In this document: piece after piece, positions 7,870 to 16,038 of the stretch | How positions within the stretch are numbered: position 1 is the first letter of the stretch | Layout of the letters: every line of letters starts with the position of its first letter | From: Lysobacterales bacterium | GTDB taxonomy: Bacteria; Pseudomonadota; Gammaproteobacteria; Xanthomonadales; Xanthomonadaceae | Assembly (NCBI GenBank): GCA_016718605.1 | Contig: JADKCY010000003.1 | Coordinates: forward strand, 1,302,001-1,366,000 | Length of the DNA: 64,000 bases | Reading direction: 5' to 3' | The notes under the pieces: model-generated | Seen by the model: the letters and a program-made list of their open reading frames with translations, nothing else | Databases searched by the model: none | Told to the model about the DNA's origin: nothing | Position numbers and translations under genes: made by a program

Positions 7870-8085
7870 ATCAGCGCCGGTTGAAAACTGACCCACCGGA
7901 GAGCAACCGACACTTTCCGGAAACCATGGCGGCGCACGGCGCTCCCGCCGCGGCATCCATTCCGCCCCGCCGAGATGCACGCAAAATGAGCGAACTCAAC
8001 TCTTGCTGTTGCTCGGGCTTGCGCCGCCAACGGACGATCACTGCACACCCACTTCGGTATTGACCCACCATCAAGATCATGGTCG
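7870..8085 (-). other. Possible IS-end remnant with GGTGGGTCA repeats
   Basis: On the minus strand GGTGGGTCAATACC and GGTGGGTCAGTTTTCA flank about 170 bp of poor coding quality. Repeated GGTGGGTCA blocks of this kind are found at ends of some IS21-like elements. No transposase is present. This is a weak, pattern-based suggestion. Confidence 0.25.
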
Positions 8086-8111
8086 GCTTCGCCCTATCCT
8101 TGGCTTGCCGG

Positions 8112-8798
8112 ATGAACGTCCCTGTGACCCATCACGAACCATTGAACGCAGACGCACTGCGCTCACGATTCAAAGCACGTCATGACGCCTACGGCGAGGA
8201 CAACCGGGTGCGGATCCATCGTGCATTGAGTTGGCTGCGGCGTGCAGAGCAGGAGTTGGACGATCCAGATGCCCGCTTCATCTTTCTGTGGATTGCCTTC
8301 AATGCAAGCTATGCCCACGAATTCGGCCACGAGGAAGCCGAGCGCGAACAGCTGAGCCGCTTTTTCGCCCGACTGTTGACCGTTGATGGCGATGGCCGTC
8401 TACACGCGCTGCTTTTCCAGCGATTCAGCGGCCCGATTCGGACCTTGATCGACAACCGCTATGTCTTTGCGCCCTTTTGGCGAGCGCTTCGCGAGCACGA
8501 CGGTTCCGGCCACTGGGAGGAAAGCTTCACGGCCAGCAAGCAGGCAGCCTTGGCCCGGCTGCTGGGTGGCGACACCCTTGCGGTGCTATCGATCCTGTTT
8601 GAGCGCTTGTACGTCCTGAGGTGTTCACTGGTGCATGGCGGGGCCACCTGGCGGAGTCAGGTCAACCGGGCCCAGGTTCAAGATGGAGTCAATCTGCTGC
8701 ATAGCACGGTGCCGGTGATGCTTGATTTGATGATCGACCATCCCTCGCTTGAACTGGGCGCGGTCGCCTTTCCGGTCGTGAGCACCGGACAGATCTGA
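8112..8798 (+). CDS. HEPN-like domain hypothetical protein
   Basis: A roughly 228-aa, mostly helical cytosolic protein. It starts MNVPVTHHEPLNADALRSRFKARHDAY, continues with a conserved-looking RIHRALSWLRRAEQE...DARFIFLWIAFNASYAHEF segment, and near the end has LFERLYVLRCSLVHGGATW. The arrangement R-C-S-L-V-H-G fits the R-x4-6-H motif of HEPN ribonuclease-like domains, here R followed by H five residues later. No partner nucleotidyltransferase gene is adjacent. An ATG at 8079 would add 11 residues, but the internal start fits better. HEPN assignment is moderate; RNase activity is unproven. Confidence 0.6.
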   Translation: MNVPVTHHEPLNADALRSRFKARHDAYGEDNRVRIHRALSWLRRAEQELDDPDARFIFLWIAFNASYAHEFGHEEAEREQLSRFFARLLTVDGDGRLHALLFQRFSGPIRTLIDNRYVFAPFWRALREHDGSGHWEESFTASKQAALARLLGGDTLAVLSILFERLYVLRCSLVHGGATWRSQVNRAQVQDGVNLLHSTVPVMLDLMIDHPSLELGAVAFPVVSTGQI

Positions 8799-9220
8799 GC
8801 ACCTGTGTCCACCATTGAGACGTGGCTGTGCTTCACTTAAGGCGAGATCCATGTGGTCACCCGCCGTCGTGGCAATGATCCATCATGTCATCGATCACGA
8901 CTCCAGCGGATAGGTGTCGCGGCGCTGAGGATCAGTGAGTTTGACTTTGGCCCTGAGGCACGTCGCCACACCGACAGAAATCACTTCTTTTCACGCCTCA
9001 GGTGAATCAATGGCGCCACCCAAGAACCGGCTCGACGGATCCGCATCCCATGGCCTGGTCATCTCGATCACGTGAAGCCTTCGCTGCACTCGCTAAGGGG
9101 ATGGACGCTTGCTGACAACGCTCGTCCCTACCGACCCAGCGTGGGAGTGGGGCAAGATCTCACCCGCGTTTGCATTGGCATTCGATGGCCCAGCGGAGTC
9201 AGCGGATGCCTGCGGCAAGC
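8799..9220. other. Intergenic between convergent genes, no feature seen
   Basis: This 422-bp interval separates the HEPN-like gene from the HAD-like gene, which end toward each other. Frames here are short or shadows. I see no RNA gene, clear hairpin terminator or IS end. Confidence 0.4.
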
Positions 9221-9652
9221 CTACCCGCCTCTGTACCAAGCCAAGAGATCGTGCGCAGTTTGGCGGGTGAAGCCTTTGCTGGCATCAGTCAGCATCAAAT
9301 TGGGGCAATCCTCGTCAAAGAACAACGCGGTATCGTCCAAGGCAATCCATGCGCAGCTCGAAGTAGACCATTCCGATGAGCGAAGGAAGGCTTCGATCTC
9401 TCGTTGCCTGCCGCCGACATCGTAGCCACTGTCCAAGGATGGCGTTGTTCCGACGATTTGATCCCGGAACTTGGCGGAAAAGTGCGTGCGCAATTCATCG
9501 AGGGATTCCGTTTCTCGCCAGCTCGAACTCACCACAATGCCCACATCGGGCATCTTCAAGAGACATTCCTCAAACAGACTGCGTTGAGAGAAGGTGCCGA
9601 TGCCATCCGGGTGCATCACACCGTCAAAGTCGAGAAAGATGATCTTTCGCAT
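9221..9652 (-). CDS. HAD-fold domain protein
   Basis: Starting at the ATG at 9652 the product is MRKIIFLDFDGVMHPDG, the HAD motif I (D-x-D-G-V) at the N-terminus. Motif II-like VSSSWRE follows around residue 44, and the motif IV-like acidic pair WIALDDTALFFDEDCPNLMLTD around residues 106-125. At 143 aa it is a minimal HAD domain with no large cap. It resembles the HAD domains found alone or in RNA-repair-type proteins. Substrate is unknown. It converges on the HEPN-like gene; the upstream neighbour on the same strand is the zinc-ribbon gene. Confidence 0.7.
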   Translation of the reverse strand: MRKIIFLDFDGVMHPDGIGTFSQRSLFEECLLKMPDVGIVVSSSWRETESLDELRTHFSAKFRDQIVGTTPSLDSGYDVGGRQREIEAFLRSSEWSTSSCAWIALDDTALFFDEDCPNLMLTDASKGFTRQTAHDLLAWYRGG

Positions 9653-9791
9653 GGCTTGCTCCCCAGAACGATTGCGGCTTGGCATCGGACCAGGCCCGCC
9701 GCGATTCGCTAACTGTTGGCGACCTCGGGACTGGGCCAACCACCATCAGCGAACGACACGCTGCGGGAACCCACCTATCGAGAACGACGCT

Positions 9792-10022
9792 CTACCCGCC
9801 AACCTGCGCACTACCGACGCTGACGATTTGCAGCGCCACGCAGCGCCCAAGTGCGCGGTGCCTGGCGAGCTCATCCTCGGTTTGGCACAAATAGACCGAT
9901 CGTTGGCACGCCTCACAGTACCGGATCCTTGCCTCGCCCTGAATCGGCTCCAGCTTCTGCCAACGGGCGAAGCAGCCGTTGGTCAGCGGGCAGTGCTGAA
10001 TGTCCCAGGAGATCAGACTCAT
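9792..10022 (-). CDS. Small zinc-ribbon-like protein coupled to Hsp70
   Basis: A 76-aa protein with MSLISWDIQHCPLTNGCFARWQKLEP, RIRYCEACQRSVYLC and LGRCVAL. The CEACQ...C cluster with the preceding C11 suggests a zinc ribbon. Its ATG overlaps the end of the upstream Hsp70 gene by 4 bases (10019-10022), so the two are translationally coupled. No known family is named here. The coupling suggests a cofactor or client adaptor for that Hsp70, which is inference only. Confidence 0.65.
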   Translation of the reverse strand: MSLISWDIQHCPLTNGCFARWQKLEPIQGEARIRYCEACQRSVYLCQTEDELARHRALGRCVALQIVSVGSAQVGG

Positions 10023-12379
10023 ACCCGAAATCTGACCTCCTTCCTGCGATCACCACGCTCCGGAAGGACGGCACCTTGCAACACGCTGTCGTCTTCGGCC
10101 TCGATTTGCGCGGCACTGGCCTGACGAAACTTCTGGACGAGATCGTCATGACCGAGCGATTGCGCGCATCGCGTCAGCCAGCCGAGGCTCCATACCGATT
10201 GCATGGAAGGATCGATCACGCGGCTCACGGCATCGTGATGCAGCAAGCGCGCGGCAGTGGTTTGGCCGAGCGCGGCCACGATATCGCCCTTCAATACCAA
10301 GTAGGCCGGCTGGACCTCCTGCTCAAGAACCCGATCGATAACCTCGAGCGCTTCCGAATGGCGTTTTCGTCGGTGCAGAAATAGCGCAAGGTTGAACCCG
10401 GCCATCGACCACTCAGACGCCTGCCGGTAGACCGTCTCGGCACGCGCGTGATCACCCAATTCCTCCAAGTAGATCGCCCGGAGATTGAGCAGATGGAAGG
10501 TCGGACCGTCGTGCTGCACGGCGCAGGCGATGTAGTGCAGCGCCCGTTCGCGGTGGCCGATGCGCGCCGCATCGCGCGCCATCTGCTCGAAGGTGCGTCC
10601 GAGTTGGGACTCGGGAATCCTGCTGCAGCGGACCATTTCTTCCGCCTCCAGCAGTCGGCAGCGCGCAATCTGGCCTTGGTCGGTGTGCGTCAGCGGCGCA
10701 TCGAAGCGCTGCTCGAAGTCGGCGCCACCTTCTTCGTCGGCGTCGATACGACGAAGCCGCAGAGTGAGGCACTGGTTGTCGTCCAGCGACCACTCAACCG
10801 CTAGCGGCTCGCCCTGCGTCACGGGCGCCTCCAGCTGCCAGATAGAACGACCCACGACGCGCCCCCCATCAGCAATGACCTCGATGGCGAGATCCACCGG
10901 CCGATCGGCGAGGGTTGCGGGCGCGAAGACCACCACGGGCCGCGCGGCTTCGGCCGGAAGCGTGGCGCCAGCCTTCACCAGCGGGACAAGACCTTGACGC
11001 GTGCGCAGCCCGAGTTCGGCGCTGGATGCGGGCGCGATGAGCGGCTTGCCGGTCGCGGCCATGGCAAGCGCCTGCAGTGCGGCGCCGCGTGCGATGGCGC
11101 CTTGCACATCCAGATCGTCCCCCAGCTCGACCACGTCTGCCTGAGAGAAGTAGTCCCTCAGCGCGTCCTGCACCTGCGGAATACGGCTGCTTGAACCCGC
11201 GAGCAGAACGAGGTCGATGGCCTCTGGGCCCAGGCCAGCACGCGCCAGAACCTGATGGATTGGCCGAAACACCGAATCGCGTTCAACAAACTCATCCGAG
11301 GCGGGCTTGTCCGGGTTGGGGTCGAGAAAGGGGCGCAGCAGCTTCTCGAAGGTCGCCTGATCAAGGCGCGCGTCGCTCAAGAAAAGCTCGCGCTGGTTCC
11401 ACTCGATGCCGTGATCACCGGCAGAGATCACCTCGACCGCATTGGCGTCGTCGCCATTTTCCCGCTGCGCACGCAGCCGTTGGCACAGCGCACGCTTCAA
11501 CTGCTCGGCCACTGGCAACAGCACGGGCTCGAAACGGCGGCGCTTGTCGGCGAAGCTCACCGCTGTGCGTTCCAGTCGATAGCGCTCCAGCAGCGCCGGA
11601 ATCAGGTGGCCGTGCACGATGGCGCGGTCGATGTCGCCACCACCGATGCGGTGGTAGCGGCTGGTCGCGAGCAACCGCGGCGCCAGGGCGGCGGTCGCCG
11701 ATGCCTGCAGGGTGAACAGCGCGACATCGCAGGTTCCACCGCCGAAATCGAACACCAGCCAGGTTGCACCGGCGGACAGGTGCTCGCCGGCCTTGCCGGG
11801 GTCGCGATGCAGCAGATCGAGCACCGCGGCGTAGGGCTCGTCGAGCAGACGCACTTCCTGGTACTCGTCGAACACGAGGGATGCGGCATCCCTTGTCGCT
11901 GTGCGCTGCGCCCCGTGGAAGGATGCGGGCACCGTGATCACCATGGGGTTCGCAATCGGCTCGCCATCCAGCCGAGAAGCGTGGAACAGGTACTCGATGA
12001 TGTGTCCGGCGATCTCGGTGGCCGATTGGAATCCCTCCGGCGCGCGCGCATAGGTGTGCCGCAGGCCGATCTCGTTCTTGGTCTCGGAGAACGAGCCCTT
12101 GTGCTGGAAGAAGCGTGGCGTGCGCGCGAGCCGCTTGGCGGCATGGCCAACGATGGCCTGGCCCTCCTTCATCGCCACCACCGAGGGCACGGCGATCTGG
12201 CCTTCGGGCTGCCCGGGCTCGTCGATGGTCTGGCACTCGCACACGAGTTCGCCGTCCTCGTAGCGCGCCACCGCGATGCAACTCTTGGTGGTGCCCAGAT
12301 CGATACCGACGGCCGCGCCGTCGAACGCCTGCACCGCCAGCGCCTCGCGCAGGTCGTCAAACACCGTTGTTGCCACCAT
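10019..12379 (-). CDS. Hsp70-family protein with C-terminal TPR region
   Basis: A 786-aa DnaK relative. The actin-like ATPase domain (residues about 20-440) shows the phosphate-1 loop VGIDLGTTKSCIAV, the connect/phosphate-2 region WLVFDFGGGTCDVALF, the RIGGGDIDRAI loop and adenosine motif VLLAGSSSRIPQVQDAL. A beta-rich substrate-binding-like part follows (about 450-590). Instead of the helical lid it has TPR-type helices (about 610-750: RALHYIACAVQHDG, AETVYRQASEWSMAGFNLALFL, SEALEVIDRVLE). The start has GGAG at 7 bases. It is not the housekeeping dnaK and has no grpE or dnaJ beside it. The palindrome at 12428 lies between it and the divergent amidohydrolase gene. Confidence 0.85.
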   Translation of the reverse strand: MVATTVFDDLREALAVQAFDGAAVGIDLGTTKSCIAVARYEDGELVCECQTIDEPGQPEGQIAVPSVVAMKEGQAIVGHAAKRLARTPRFFQHKGSFSETKNEIGLRHTYARAPEGFQSATEIAGHIIEYLFHASRLDGEPIANPMVITVPASFHGAQRTATRDAASLVFDEYQEVRLLDEPYAAVLDLLHRDPGKAGEHLSAGATWLVFDFGGGTCDVALFTLQASATAALAPRLLATSRYHRIGGGDIDRAIVHGHLIPALLERYRLERTAVSFADKRRRFEPVLLPVAEQLKRALCQRLRAQRENGDDANAVEVISAGDHGIEWNQRELFLSDARLDQATFEKLLRPFLDPNPDKPASDEFVERDSVFRPIHQVLARAGLGPEAIDLVLLAGSSSRIPQVQDALRDYFSQADVVELGDDLDVQGAIARGAALQALAMAATGKPLIAPASSAELGLRTRQGLVPLVKAGATLPAEAARPVVVFAPATLADRPVDLAIEVIADGGRVVGRSIWQLEAPVTQGEPLAVEWSLDDNQCLTLRLRRIDADEEGGADFEQRFDAPLTHTDQGQIARCRLLEAEEMVRCSRIPESQLGRTFEQMARDAARIGHRERALHYIACAVQHDGPTFHLLNLRAIYLEELGDHARAETVYRQASEWSMAGFNLALFLHRRKRHSEALEVIDRVLEQEVQPAYLVLKGDIVAALGQTTAARLLHHDAVSRVIDPSMQSVWSLGWLTRCAQSLGHDDLVQKFRQASAAQIEAEDDSVLQGAVLPERGDRRKEVRFRV

Positions 12380-12427
12380 CGCACGACTCCTCGCCAGATC
12401 AGTTCACCGCGAATCTAGACTGAGGCA

Positions 12428-12454
12428 GCCCTGTCTCAGCAGGTGAGACAGGGC
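12428..12454. promoter_or_regulatory. Palindrome GCCCTGTCTCA-N5-TGAGACAGGGC
   Basis: A perfect 11-base inverted repeat with spacer GCAGG in the divergent promoter region. Its TCTCA-N5-TGAGA core (12434-12448) is 54 bases from the hsp70 start and 85 from the amidohydrolase start. It could control both genes. The same core occurs at 6604 and 13630. Confidence 0.6.
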
Positions 12455-12533
12455 GATCAGAGAATGCGTGTGGTGGGACCGTGAGGAGCGATCGCCCACC
12501 TGCCGCACCACTGTCTTACTTCGGGAGATGCCA

Positions 12534-13421
12534 ATGCAAACCGTCCCGCCGCTGGCTGCTATCCCCGTTTTTTACGATTCGCGCATGGTGGCCGACGCGC
12601 AGAGCTACTCACCGAGTGCGGGCAAGCCACGGGAGGTCGTCGAAAGCTGGAAGGCGCTGCGTTTGCCGCTCGCGTTCGAGTCCTTCTCGCCATTGCCGCG
12701 AGGTGCGCTGGCAACAGCGCATACGCGTTCCTTTGTCGATGGCGTCCTAGAAGGGCGCACCAAGAATGGCTTCGGCAATTGTCTGATGGCGGTTGCCAAT
12801 ACGCTGCCATGGACCTCGGGCGCCATGCTTGCGGCAGCGCGTGAAGCACTGGCCAACCGACAGGTCGCGGTGGCGCCCGTCTCCGGTTTCCACCATGCGA
12901 GACACGATCACGCGGCAGGCTACTGTACTTTCAACGGACTCATCGTCGCGGCGCGCGTCCTGCTCGCGGAGCGTCGAGTCACGCGTATGGGCATTCTCGA
13001 CTGCGACATGCACTACGGCGATGGTACCGAGCAAATCATCCGTCATCTGGGACTTTCCGCGTCGATCAAACACATCACCGTCGGCAGGGACTTTGGTCGA
13101 CCGGCGCAAGCGGAGCAGTTCCTTCGGGAGCTGCCCGAGATGGTCGCTGACTTTCAAGGCTGCGACGTGATTTTGTATCAGGCTGGCGCCGATCCGCATG
13201 TCGACGATCCGCTCGGCGGCTGGTTGACCAATGCCCAACTGGCGCAGCGCGATCGAACGGTATTCGAACACTGCAAGAGGCAGGGTATTCCGGTGGCGTG
13301 GAATCTTGCAGGCGGCTACCAGACACCCTTGCGCCGCGTGCTCGACATCCACGACGCCACCCTTCAGGCGTGCATCGAAATCTATCTCGATCAGCCGCAG
13401 CAAGCGGGACTGTATCCATAG
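12534..13421 (+). CDS. Histone-deacetylase-fold amidohydrolase
   Basis: About 295 aa of the arginase/deacetylase superfamily (histone deacetylase, acetoin-utilization and acetylpolyamine amidohydrolase group). These are zinc hydrolases of N-acyl groups. Visible active-site elements are VSGFHHARHDHAAGYCTFNG (paired His), MGILDCDMHYGDGTEQII (metal-binding D-x-H) and ILYQAGADPHVDDPLGG (second metal Asp and DPLGG). Start at 12534 is supported by GGGAG six bases before ATG. It is divergent from the Hsp70 gene across a shared palindrome. The substrate cannot be told from sequence. Confidence 0.85.
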   Translation: MQTVPPLAAIPVFYDSRMVADAQSYSPSAGKPREVVESWKALRLPLAFESFSPLPRGALATAHTRSFVDGVLEGRTKNGFGNCLMAVANTLPWTSGAMLAAAREALANRQVAVAPVSGFHHARHDHAAGYCTFNGLIVAARVLLAERRVTRMGILDCDMHYGDGTEQIIRHLGLSASIKHITVGRDFGRPAQAEQFLRELPEMVADFQGCDVILYQAGADPHVDDPLGGWLTNAQLAQRDRTVFEHCKRQGIPVAWNLAGGYQTPLRRVLDIHDATLQACIEIYLDQPQQAGLYP

Positions 13422-13629
13422 TCCTCCGCCAACGCCGAACATCGTGTGGCGGAGCCGCCTTGCGCCAGGTTTTCGACGTTCAAAGTCATCTGGTCTATCG
13501 ACACTGTTGGATGTGACCTGCCACGAATATGACAAACGCCTCAATGCCGAGGGTGAATATGGCAAAGCCTCCGCCCAACGCGCCATGACGCCAACTGGAT
13601 AGCGCCATGCCTGTCCAGAGTTCGCGCCG

Positions 13630-13644
13630 TCTCACCCTGTGAGA
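13630..13644. promoter_or_regulatory. Palindrome TCTCA-CCCTG-TGAGA
   Basis: Perfect 5-base arms (6 with a flanking mismatch), 45 bases before the ATG at 13690. It is the third exact copy of the TCTCA-N5-TGAGA core in this region. No T-run follows, so a terminator role for the preceding gene is unlikely. Confidence 0.5.
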
Positions 13645-13689
13645 TTCGGACCTGCTGCAATGCTGACGCCAAACCCTGAGGCCTGACCC

Positions 13690-14241
13690 ATGAACCGTGA
13701 TGCCCGATGGCGCGAGTTGATCGACTTCATTCTGATGATGGCAAGGCGCGATGATGTCTGTTCTGTGTCTTGCCAATTTAGTGATCTGCGCCTCTGGGAA
13801 GGACTGCTTGGCGAGCAGATCAAGCGCTCCCAGCAAACCGGGCTGCCTTTGCAAGAGGCCTACTTCCTGTCTGGACCAGACGGTGGCTTGCACGGGATTG
13901 CCAAGAATCACGCAGGTCTCGAAGACAGGCCAGAGGATCAGTGGTACGACGGCACCACCTTGGAAGAAACGATGGGCGGCGAGATTCATATCCCGTGCGA
14001 GGGCGTCTGCGGTGCGGATCTGTTCGTCTATCCCGACTGGCGCGTGATCTATCCCGAAGCGTGGGAAGTCGAAGGCGCGATGCTGCACTCTGCGACGGCA
14101 CGTCGACCCTGCAATCACTTGTTGATTGAAAAGAAGCTCAAGGAGCCCCGTTGTGCCACCCGTTACGGACCCATCGCCGGGACCTGGTGGCTCTACAGCA
14201 GCAACGGGCCGCGCGTTGAGTGCAATCCCCATCGATTCTGA
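13690..14241 (+). CDS. Hypothetical protein (183 aa)
   Basis: A soluble, mixed-composition protein with no signal peptide or membrane segment: MNRDARWRELIDFILMMARRDD, SCQFSDLRLWEGLLGEQIKRS, then a Trp/Tyr-rich second half (QWYDGTTLEETMGGEIHIPCEGVCGADLFVYPDWRVIYPEAWEVEG) and GTWWLYSSNGPR near the end. A long minus-strand frame overlaps but looks like a shadow. TGAGG lies about 8 bases before the ATG. I do not recognise a family. The palindrome 45 bases upstream links it to the BPSL0761 and Hsp70 genes. Confidence 0.6.
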   Translation: MNRDARWRELIDFILMMARRDDVCSVSCQFSDLRLWEGLLGEQIKRSQQTGLPLQEAYFLSGPDGGLHGIAKNHAGLEDRPEDQWYDGTTLEETMGGEIHIPCEGVCGADLFVYPDWRVIYPEAWEVEGAMLHSATARRPCNHLLIEKKLKEPRCATRYGPIAGTWWLYSSNGPRVECNPHRF

Positions 14242-14365
14242 GTTCGCCACATGGGGGGCTATCCCGTGTTTTCGGGGTTGCGCCGCTGACGGATCACGCT
14301 AGCCAGGAACCTCCCACGCCGGTTATCGCAACGGCTTGAAGGAAAAGCGCTCAGAGGCATGGTTC

Positions 14366-14467
14366 ATGCAGGCTGCAGAAAATTGGGAACGACTGCGTAA
14401 CGTCGGCATACCGGATGCCGCCGTTGCCGTCCACGGGATCCGAACGCTAAACAGGGGCGATGTATGA
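14366..14467 (+). CDS. Possible small ORF or 3' gene remnant (33 aa)
   Basis: From ATG 14366 the frame reads MQAAENWERLRNVGIPDAAVAV...RTLNRGDV and stops in an ATGA overlap with the next gene's start. The frame stays open upstream as far as 14303 with similar composition (NGLKEKRSEAWF). It may therefore be the tail of a gene whose front was deleted. GAGG lies 8 bases before the ATG. The overlap is the main argument for reality. Confidence 0.3.
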   Translation: MQAAENWERLRNVGIPDAAVAVHGIRTLNRGDV

Positions 14468-14892
14468 TCCATCAACACCACGTCTATCCCTTCGTTCGCA
14501 TCGGCGAGCCGTGCGACATTGATCCCACTTTGGAAGACGTGCCCTACGATGACGATTGGCGAATAGAGATCGCAGGCACGCAACACGACACGAGATATAG
14601 CTCGCGCCGCAATGCGCTCCAAGATGTTGAGATCGTCCTGTTCGACCTGTGGCCCGACAAGGCGTTCATCCCACAGCAAATCCAAGCAGCCGTCGATGCG
14701 GGGAACGTGACCTTGGCGCAGGAACTGGTCGAGGGCCAGGAACGTTCCCATAAGCGGCGAGACGACCTGAGGCGCCATAGCGAAATACTTGCCCTGCATA
14801 GTCGTTTGTTTAAGCCGCTGGATGAGTTGACGGAGGAGATCAGACGGCGTCGACGTGGCATCCCGGATGATCCTATTGACTCCGGAAGCTAG
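14464..14892 (+). CDS. Hypothetical protein (142 aa), charged C-terminus
   Basis: Begins MIHQHHVYPFVRIGEPCDIDPTLEDVPYDDDWRIEIAG. The second half is helical and strongly charged (QELVEGQERSHKRRDDLRRHSEIL...LTEEIRRRRRGIPDD). AGGGGCG stands a few bases before the ATG, which overlaps the stop of the preceding short frame. No motif is recognised. The opposite-strand frame covering the same bases looks like a shadow because it lacks a ribosome site and coherent composition. Confidence 0.5.
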   Translation: MIHQHHVYPFVRIGEPCDIDPTLEDVPYDDDWRIEIAGTQHDTRYSSRRNALQDVEIVLFDLWPDKAFIPQQIQAAVDAGNVTLAQELVEGQERSHKRRDDLRRHSEILALHSRLFKPLDELTEEIRRRRRGIPDDPIDSGS

Positions 14893-14991
14893 CCATTGCA
14901 CCCACTAGGCGCGTTCTAGATTGCGCCGTGAATCGAGGGTACCAACCCAAATAGATGCGCGGTCTTGTCGCCATCTCTCCGGAGTCAACCC

Positions 14992-15624
14992 ATGACCCAA
15001 GTTATCCCCATGGTGGCAATCGCCTACTTGGCCATCGGCATCTTTTTCACCATGGCAGGTCCCGCGGCCCGTTTACTGAAGCGCGAGGGTGCAAGCCTCG
15101 CCAGAGACAAGCGCGTGCCCACATGGAAGCGAGTGGCTTACTGCTCGATCCTGGCAATCTTCATTGTGCTGGGTTGGCCGGTCTTGGTGATCGCTGCACG
15201 CAGAGATGAACGCTGTGGTCTAACAAGCATGGACTCATGGGAACCGGCGTCAGACGAACCTACCGCCAAAGCGGCCGCGAGAATCGCAGAGATCGAGGCC
15301 GGACCACCCCGCTGTATGACGCTTCACGAGTTCCAAAGGATTGGCCATGACCTCGCGTGGTTCGACGCGGCCTTCATCAAGCAGGCCATGGCCAAACGCG
15401 GTTATCTGGTCGCAATGGCAACGACGGGCACCGGCGACTCCCTGCCCGTGAAGATTGAAGTAGCGAGCGAGATTGGACAGCCCCTGCTTCTCACCGAAGT
15501 CTCGCCAAACGTGTGGCGGTTTTCCACTTGCGACGATAGCTGGATGCATCTCGCCGGGCGAGCAGGTGATGCGTGCGTTCGCGACGGCATTGTCGTCAGT
15601 GTCTTCGTCACCATGATGAGTTAG
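14992..15624 (+). CDS. Small membrane protein of unknown function
   Basis: Start at 14992 (GGAG upstream) gives MTQVIPMVAIAYLAIGIFFTMAGPAARLL, the first membrane helix. A second helix follows at residues about 48-68 (AYCSILAIFIVLGWPVLVIAA), then a soluble domain of about 140 residues (CGLTSMDSWEPASDEPTAKAAARI ... VFVTMMS) with several Cys. Topology suggests two membrane passes and a C-terminal domain on the same side as the N-terminus. No family recognised. Confidence 0.6.
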   Translation: MTQVIPMVAIAYLAIGIFFTMAGPAARLLKREGASLARDKRVPTWKRVAYCSILAIFIVLGWPVLVIAARRDERCGLTSMDSWEPASDEPTAKAAARIAEIEAGPPRCMTLHEFQRIGHDLAWFDAAFIKQAMAKRGYLVAMATTGTGDSLPVKIEVASEIGQPLLLTEVSPNVWRFSTCDDSWMHLAGRAGDACVRDGIVVSVFVTMMS

Positions 15625-16038
15625 CCACATTGGTTTCCGTTGTGGACGCCCTCGGTGCCACCGACTGGATCGAAGGGCTGTCGCCACCGCCAGGGTTCGG
15701 CCCGATAGCCTTGTTGGAGCTCCAGCAAGCACAACAGGACCAACAACCCAAGCGAGCCAGTGGGCGTGGCGCATGAAGCTCACCCATGCAGACGTTGTTG
15801 GCATCTCAAGAAAGAAACGCTCAAGGGCCTGCCTCGTGCGATTGCCCACTCCCCTTCTGATGCCCTGCACTGATCAATCGGTGGATGTTCGATCATGGCA
15901 TCGCAGCAGAGGCGGTAACGCCGCTGGATCGCCTTTGCTGCTGGCGCAGCCGGGGCGTGGGCGTGCCGACGTTTCAGCCTGCCTACCTCCAGAGTTGGGC
16001 TGGGGTTGCACCGAAGAAACGAGGCGTTGGAGGCGCGG
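15625..16038. other. No confident gene between convergent genes
   Basis: The 414 bp between the membrane-protein gene (plus) and the metallopeptidase gene (minus) contains only short overlapping frames without ribosome sites or motifs. Composition is like the surrounding accessory DNA. No terminator hairpin was obvious. Confidence 0.35.

Noticed and set aside
11255..12418. A 387-codon plus-strand frame opposite the Hsp70 gene
   Set aside because: The minus strand carries a clear Hsp70 with all ATPase motifs; the plus frame has none.
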